From NCBI RefSeq assembly GCF_000003605.2, contig NW_003126386.1:64810-103674 (forward strand): 38,865 bases of DNA. The letters run 5' to 3'. Shown in pieces: positions 36,501-38,865 of the stretch (the stretch's first letter is position 1; each line of letters opens with the position of its first letter). The stretch is from Saccoglossus kowalevskii. Taxonomy: Eukaryota; Hemichordata; Enteropneusta; Harrimaniidae. Under the pieces are notes generated by a model, which was not told the DNA's origin, did no database searches, and worked only from the letters and a program-made list of their open reading frames with translations. The position numbers were made by a program, and so were the translations under genes.

Positions 36501-37506
36501 AGGGCATGATGTTCTTTTCTGATTTTTCAGTGACAACCACCAAAAATCAAACTAAAACACTTACAAGAGGAGGGCAAGGGTTATTTTCGTTCAACGTAAT
36601 TGCAATATTTTTTTGTTCGTACAACGTAAATTGAAAAAATAAATCGCATAATCACAAGCTAGACGTACAACGTAATCAATCAAATATTTTTTTTATACAC
36701 TGTAAAAATGTGTCATTTTTCTCGGTACGTACAAGAATTTACATCCAAATAAAAAATAGTCGTAAAGAATAATCCAGGGAAATTACATTTTCAAAACTGT
36801 AAAATGACTAGATGACACAATTCACTGCAAAATTCAATTTTCACTGTAAACTGTAAAAACGTCTTTTTTTTCCTTGTAATTTGTAAAAAGCCCTTTTTAT
36901 TTCCCGTAAAACTGTACCCTCTTACAACTTTTATTTCCCCTTACTTTTGATTCGATAATTTGACTCATGGTACTTACTTTTACAGCAGCGTACGCATTGT
37001 TAACCAAGAGATCCAATCGTCCATTTTGTTCTTTGTTGATTTTATCGAATAATTCTTCTACTTGTTTATCATCTGTGTGATCACATTTCACTGGTATACA
37101 GGTGCCACCACGTTCTTCTACCTGTTCATATCAACAATACATCTCATATTATAGAACCACAACAGCACTCAAACTCAATAGCACATAAAATGACTTTATT
37201 TAATACACATTGTTCAAACTGTAAGCTGGCATATTAAGGGGCAGTGGGTCCCATACAACACATAGCAACGTATTATCCTGGAAATAATTAAATCATGGTG
37301 ATTTACATAAGGTTCAAAAGTGTTTAAATGCATGTGGCTCAACGTATTTAACCCTTATTCTTGACCAGATGTGAGTTAATTGTATCAATTCAATTATTTG
37401 CATTTTAACCAAAATACTGATTCAACTGTTCTAAATGTGAGTACCTGTTTTGCCGTTTCTTGCAAGGATCCTGGTAATGGTGTGTCATTCAGTGCAAAGG
37501 TGCGAC
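24361..37506 (-). CDS. DHRS1: DHRS1, short-chain dehydrogenase/reductase (5' partial, seven exons)
   Basis: Join complement(37445-37506, 36978-37121, 35440-35525, 33867-33999, 32655-32786, 29822-29891, 24361-24575): 842 nt, 279 complete residues. Phases agree at every junction. It is an SDR-fold NAD(P)H-dependent oxidoreductase, ER-associated in mammals. Visible landmarks are [12 protein letters not shown] (the NNAG-type motif in its DHRS1 form), NNVGLRGHY, catalytic Ser in NISSPGG, the active-site YGAGK (YxxxK), the YPGVVRTEL motif and a DHRS1-type C terminus with [15 protein letters not shown]. The N-terminal exon(s) with the TGxxxGIG cofactor loop lie beyond position 38865; about 35 residues are missing. 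Its last intron carries the DIRS-like and LINE insertions. All key residues that can be seen are intact, so the gene looks functional. Confidence 0.94.
25187..25382. mobile_element. Palindromic MITE, copy 2
   Basis: The left end TACTGTAAAATACTTTTT mirrors the right end AATAAAGTATTCCACAGTA. The internal GGAATTTATTTTTACTGATT and the ATTCGCTGAATTTTATTTTC block are shared with copies at 4994 and 30042. It lies in the last DHRS1 intron. Confidence 0.75.
25815..25965 (+). repeat. Repeat A1 (151 bp)
   Basis: Matches 29322-29472 over its whole length with about a dozen substitutions and no length change. Both contain GTTTGTTTCTGGCGCCATAT and GGAGCTTAAGCTATTC. Confidence 0.9.
25979..26790 (+). pseudogene. 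Gag-like ORF of the DIRS-like element, frameshifted
   Basis: Open from near 25928 (no good ATG) to 26584, then continued in another frame at 26440-26790, so at least one frameshift lies near 26430. A SAP-like segment, [20 protein letters not shown] followed by [11 protein letters not shown] (about 26124-26227), is typical of the N-terminal ORF of DIRS/Ngaro elements. A poly-Asn/Thr/Ser linker and a predicted coiled segment ([18 protein letters not shown]) follow. The second frame has [20 protein letters not shown] and INLAALLTP, the other conserved block. The frame breaks off at B1. It is probably not functional. Confidence 0.65.
26765..26896 (+). repeat. Repeat B1 (132 bp)
   Basis: Starts TTCGGGGACTTCGCTTATGG and ends ATTAACGACT. 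It matches 29517-29630 apart from an internal indel of about 18 bp in an ATT-rich stretch. Confidence 0.9.
26903..27091 (+). repeat. Array of six GCAGC..GCTGC palindromes
   Basis: Copies at 26903-26916, 26940-26953, 26980-26993, 27011-27024, 27040-27052 and 27079-27091. Each has GCAG(C/T) then 3-4 bases then GCTGC. Start-to-start spacing is 29-40 bp. They lie just after B1 in the non-coding part of the element. Confidence 0.85.
27025..27313 (+). repeat. Region C, left copy
   Basis: Nearly identical to 29053-29321. It holds a stem of GACCATC (27199-27205) with GATGGTC (27243-27249), extended outward by GGCACCA/TGGTGTGCC, and CCAAATAAATTATTGG with an AATAAA. Confidence 0.85.
27316..27771 (+). 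pseudogene. LINE ORF2 C-terminus with zinc-knuckle (5'-truncated)
   Basis: About 151 codons without a stop: [18 protein letters not shown], then [20 protein letters not shown], then [19 protein letters not shown], a CX2C...HX..C cluster typical of the C-terminal end of LINE ORF2 proteins. The last 50 residues ([20 protein letters not shown]) match the position of FIRLLSVDECE in the copy ending at 17.3 kb, so the two probably belong to one family. Confidence 0.75.
27892..27909 (+). ncRNA. LINE 3' UTR hairpin with UCCG tetraloop
   Basis: CATCCCC pairs with GGGGATG across a UCCG loop closed by C-G: a seven-pair perfect stem with a cUNCGg-type loop, 20-30 nt before the A-rich tail. LINE reverse transcriptases of several clades recognise such 3' stem-loops; that role here is inferred. 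Confidence 0.55.
27936..28447 (+). mobile_element. LINE ORF1-like fragment, joined head-to-tail
   Basis: It follows directly on the A-rich tail of the preceding LINE. From 27940 it is open for 169 codons to the assembly gap. The protein is low-complexity: basic at first ([10 protein letters not shown]), then a Ser/Asp/Glu-rich patch ([13 protein letters not shown]), a Thr/Asn/Pro-rich linker and a helical end ([20 protein letters not shown]) that looks like a coiled coil. This fits a LINE ORF1 but has no diagnostic motif. Confidence 0.45.
28448..28497. other. Assembly gap (50 N)
   Basis: Exactly 50 N, a round number that suggests a placeholder, not a measured distance. The sequence on its two sides comes from different retroelements. 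Confidence 0.98.
28501..29052 (+). pseudogene. DIRS-like reverse transcriptase fragment, frameshifted
   Basis: The frame 28499-28936 begins in the gap. [33 protein letters not shown] and LLDDFLTI are the palm motifs; xLDDF in place of YADD and the D-A-F of motif A are typical of DIRS/Ngaro RT. After a frameshift near 28910 the reading continues with ILTKFAEV and [20 protein letters not shown], the conserved join between RT and RNase H. A stop interrupts it and region C begins at 29053. The fragment is not functional. Confidence 0.8.
29053..29321 (+). repeat. Region C, right copy
   Basis: Matches 27025-27313 with few substitutions and a small deletion that removes the second half of the last palindrome. 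It runs directly into A2. Confidence 0.88.
29322..29472 (+). repeat. Repeat A2 (151 bp)
   Basis: Direct repeat of 25815-25965, same length and orientation. Confidence 0.9.
29517..29630 (+). repeat. Repeat B2 (114 bp), element right end
   Basis: Direct repeat of 26765-26896. Similarity stops at ATTAACGACT, after which the two copies have unrelated sequence, so this is taken as the element boundary. Confidence 0.88.
29822..29891 (-). CDS. DHRS1: DHRS1 exon f
   Basis: 70 nt, acceptor TTTCTTTACAG, donor AGTG|GTGAGT. It encodes [20 protein letters not shown] and ends one base into an Asp codon completed by the last exon. Confidence 0.92.
30042..30244. mobile_element. Palindromic MITE, copy 3
   Basis: TACTGTAAAATACTTATATT on the left and AAATAAAGTATTTTACAGTA on the right are near-perfect inverted ends. 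The interior is shared with copies at 4994 and 25187. It lies in the DHRS1 intron between exons f and e. Confidence 0.8.
30560..30637. repeat. (TATG)n followed by (TG)n microsatellite
   Basis: About 16 TATG units, slightly interrupted, then six TG units. It sits between the left hairpin and the first 150-bp unit of the element at 30508-32548. Confidence 0.9.
31897..32320. mobile_element. Foldback MITE with ~50-bp inverted ends
   Basis: Left AACGTCAAAAGTTCAATGTA then GGATAAAAAACTTA and TTTAGTTT; right, read in reverse complement, GACGTCAAAAGATCGATGTC then GGATAAAAAACTTA and TTTAGTTTGG. C-rich blocks ACCCCCC lie just inside both ends. The interior is non-coding. Confidence 0.65.
32655..32786 (-). 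CDS. DHRS1: DHRS1 exon e
   Basis: 132 nt, phase 0 at both ends, acceptor TGTCTTGTAG. It encodes [17 protein letters not shown] and [13 protein letters not shown], the cofactor/substrate loop after the active site. Confidence 0.95.
33287..33419. mobile_element. Truncated MITE related to 34972-35199
   Basis: Shares ACTCAAATTTTGTCTGGCTC, AATATTGGAGAATATAAGAA and the right end GTGAAAAGGTTAA with the copy at 34972-35199. The left inverted end is absent. Confidence 0.5.
33867..33999 (-). CDS. DHRS1: DHRS1 exon d, catalytic residues
   Basis: 133 nt, acceptor CTTGTATTTAG, donor GCAGGG|GTCAGT. It encodes [15 protein letters not shown], the catalytic Ser in NISSPGG and the Tyr/Lys pair in AYGAGK. Confidence 0.95.
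34440..34880. repeat. Degenerate ~150-bp repeats with GGCCACCAGTC motif
   Basis: Two units begin AAAACAAAAWGGCCACCAGTC (34507 and 34639), followed by related text (CATTTTGAAT/CAATTTAAAT, ATGTATAATGAATATA). Blocks with GATGCTTGATTATGATGATT (34387) and AATGCTTGATTTTTGATGAT (34786) repeat at about 400 bp. It looks like an eroded satellite in the DHRS1 intron. Confidence 0.45.
34972..35199. mobile_element. MITE with CACCACCA inverted ends
   Basis: TTGACCTTTTCACCACCA on the left mirrors TGGTGGTGAAAAGGTTAA on the right, spanning 228 bp with no coding capacity. A truncated relative lies at 33287-33419. Confidence 0.65.
35440..35525 (-). CDS. DHRS1: DHRS1 exon c
   Basis: 86 nt, acceptor TTATTCAG, donor CTCAG|GTAAG. 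It encodes [20 protein letters not shown] and NNVGLR, the stretch just before the catalytic core. Confidence 0.95.
36560..36905. repeat. Irregular CGTACAACGTAA / CTGTAAA repeats
   Basis: Three copies of CGTNCAACGTAA within about 90 bp (36589, 36628, 36664), followed by several CTGTAAAA/ACTGTAAA motifs up to DHRS1 exon b. The repetition is too irregular to define a unit. Confidence 0.35.
36978..37121 (-). CDS. DHRS1: DHRS1 exon b
   Basis: 144 nt, phase 0 at both ends, donor AAA|GTAAGT. It encodes [18 protein letters not shown] through [15 protein letters not shown], including the conserved Asn-Asn motif of the Rossmann fold. Confidence 0.95.
37445..37506 (-). CDS. DHRS1: DHRS1 exon a (first in window)
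   Basis: Acceptor TAATCCTGTAG and donor CAG|GTACTC. 62 nt; the first codon is completed by an unseen upstream exon (G|GT). It encodes [20 protein letters not shown], the region after the second beta strand. Confidence 0.88.
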
Positions 37507-38124
37507 CTACAGGATTACAAAGTACAATACGATGGGTTTGGTGCCAAAACTTTGGAATGTACGAAGACCTTAAAATTACTGTAAACTGCTTCAAATTTGA
37601 GAGAGAAAAATTTTACCAAATTTCACACTTCAGTGAAAATCACAACATTTTGTATCCTTGAAAAGTGTCATTGTCTTTTGTGAATTTTGTATTCACAAAA
37701 ACCATAAAATATTGAAATCGTTTTACAGTATATATTTTCCCGGTATTATATTTTTGAACAGAAACTGGTTATATTTTAATCTGGGCATAATCCTAGATTT
37801 AATAAATCTTGAAATTCCACAGAATGAAAAACTGAATTCTGAATATCAATGTTTCACTGTACACACGGCAAAATGAAATAAATTGCAATTCATCTTATAT
37901 ACCGTATTTGTGTTTGTGTTGCCTGTTTACCCTGGGACTAGTATACTATGAAAACATTCCATTCGACTTGTTTAACCGTCTTTGTTTATTTGTTTATGTT
38001 TTTATTTTATCCGAGTTTTAGCTGGAGCTTTGTGTATTTTGAAAGACGAAGGATATAATTGTTTGTGTTTATTCATGATGACTCAACAGAAAAAAAAAAA
38101 TCAGTATTCAGCCACCTAATACGT

Positions 38125-38173
38125 CCCAATTCACATTCGTCCCATTTCACATTTGTCCCAATTCACATTCGTC
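38125..38173. repeat. 16-bp tandem repeat, three units
   Basis: GTCCCAATTCACATTC, GTCCCATTTCACATTT, GTCCCAATTCACATTC, then GTCC. Confidence 0.85.
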
Positions 38174-38239
38174 CATTTATTTTTATTTTTGGTCAGCATT
38201 ACAATCTTTAGCAGGGTCAATTTCTATGCTAACTGTTAC

Positions 38240-38737
38240 TGACACGCTAACTAATAACTCCACGTTGCGTGAATGGTGTTTTTGTATTTCTTAACTAATA
38301 ACTGTAGGTTGTGTGTACGGTGTATTTGTATTTATTAACTAATAACTTGTACGTTGCATGTAAGGTGTATTTGTATTTCTTAACTAATAACTCTACGTTG
38401 CGTGTACGGTGTATTTGTATTTATTAACTAATAACTTGTACGTTGCATGTACGGTGTATTTGTATTGATTAACTAATAACTTGTACGTTGCATGTAAGGT
38501 GCATTTGTATTTATTAACTAATAACTTGTACGTTGCATGTAAGGTGCATTTGTATTTATTAACTAATAACTTGTACGTTGCATGTAATGTCCACTTGTAT
38601 TGATTAACTAATAACTTGCACGTTGCATGTAAGGTCCATTTGTATTTATTAACTAATAACTTGTACGTTGCATGTAAGGTTCATTTGTATTTATTAACTA
38701 ATAACTTGTACGTTGCATGTAAGGTGTATTTGTATGT
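38240..38737. repeat. 45-bp minisatellite, about 11 units
   Basis: Units carry ACTAATAACTTGTACGTTGC then ATGTAAGGTGTATTTGTATT. Unit starts fall at 38341, 38386, 38430, 38475 and so on (44-45 bp apart). The leftmost two units are more diverged (CCACGTTGCGTG, GTAGGTTGTGTG), as expected at an array edge. Confidence 0.9.
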
Positions 38738-38865
38738 AACGTCGGCAAAAACAAAATGGCGTAACGAGCAATTACCCATGCCGGTGCATGACGTGTACGT
38801 GAACAGTTCGTTGTTTGGATTATTTGTGCTTATTTGGCGAGTTAGTAGTGGACCAACCTTAAATC

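Larger units (their letters stand above)
37507..38865 (-). other. DHRS1: DHRS1 intron running off the window
   Basis: At least 1.36 kb upstream of exon a without any SDR N-terminal (TGxxxGIG) coding sequence. It contains two tandem minisatellites. The missing first exon(s) must lie beyond the right edge. Confidence 0.7.

Noticed and set aside
38125-38737. CRISPR-like repeat array
   Set aside because: Units are contiguous tandem repeats without unique spacers, in an animal intron.

Overview
The window is nuclear DNA from an animal. It is AT-rich, its genes are split by GT..AG introns of about 0.6 to 5 kb, and 3' ends carry AATAAA/ATTAAA signals. Three conserved metazoan genes can be read from their spliced translations. 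The protein and repeat content suggests a marine invertebrate, perhaps a deuterostome such as a hemichordate or lancelet. That placement is inference; nothing in the sequence fixes the species.

Layout. 1-3.4 kb, + strand: the last three coding exons of AMFR (gp78), an ER ubiquitin ligase, ending with its E2-binding helix and p97/VCP-interacting motif. 3.4-7.1 kb: intergenic, with one palindromic MITE. 7.1-9.8 kb, - strand: complete two-exon DAD1, an oligosaccharyltransferase subunit (113 aa). 10.6-11.5 kb, - strand: the main exon of an unrecognised two-helix membrane protein with a poly-threonine run encoded by a microsatellite. 13.5-13.8 kb: a promoter-like patch and a possible short first exon. 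14.3-17.3 kb: a decayed non-LTR retrotransposon (endonuclease, RT and zinc-knuckle remnants). 17.4-24.3 kb: no recognisable gene, only degenerate repeats. 24.36-37.51 kb, - strand: seven exons of DHRS1, a short-chain dehydrogenase; its N-terminal exon(s) lie beyond the right edge. 38.1-38.74 kb: two tandem minisatellites.

The most structured region is the last DHRS1 intron (24.58-29.82 kb). It holds two internally deleted pieces of a tyrosine-recombinase-type (DIRS/Ngaro/PAT-like) retroelement whose parts fall in the order A1 - gag-like ORF - B1 - C - (gap) - RT - C - A2 - B2, the split-direct-repeat pattern of that class. Region C carries an array of six GCAGC..GCTGC palindromes. Between the two pieces lie a LINE 3' end with a cUCCGg-capped hairpin, a second LINE fragment joined head-to-tail, and a 50-N assembly gap. 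The neighbouring intron (29.89-32.65 kb) holds a 2-kb element made of about 150-bp repeats bounded by inverted GACTCCCATGTG ends and invaded by a foldback MITE.

AMFR and DAD1 both act at the ER (degradation and N-glycosylation), and DHRS1 is an ER-associated reductase in mammals. No operon-like coupling is implied. I found no tRNA, rRNA, CRISPR array or bacterial-type system.
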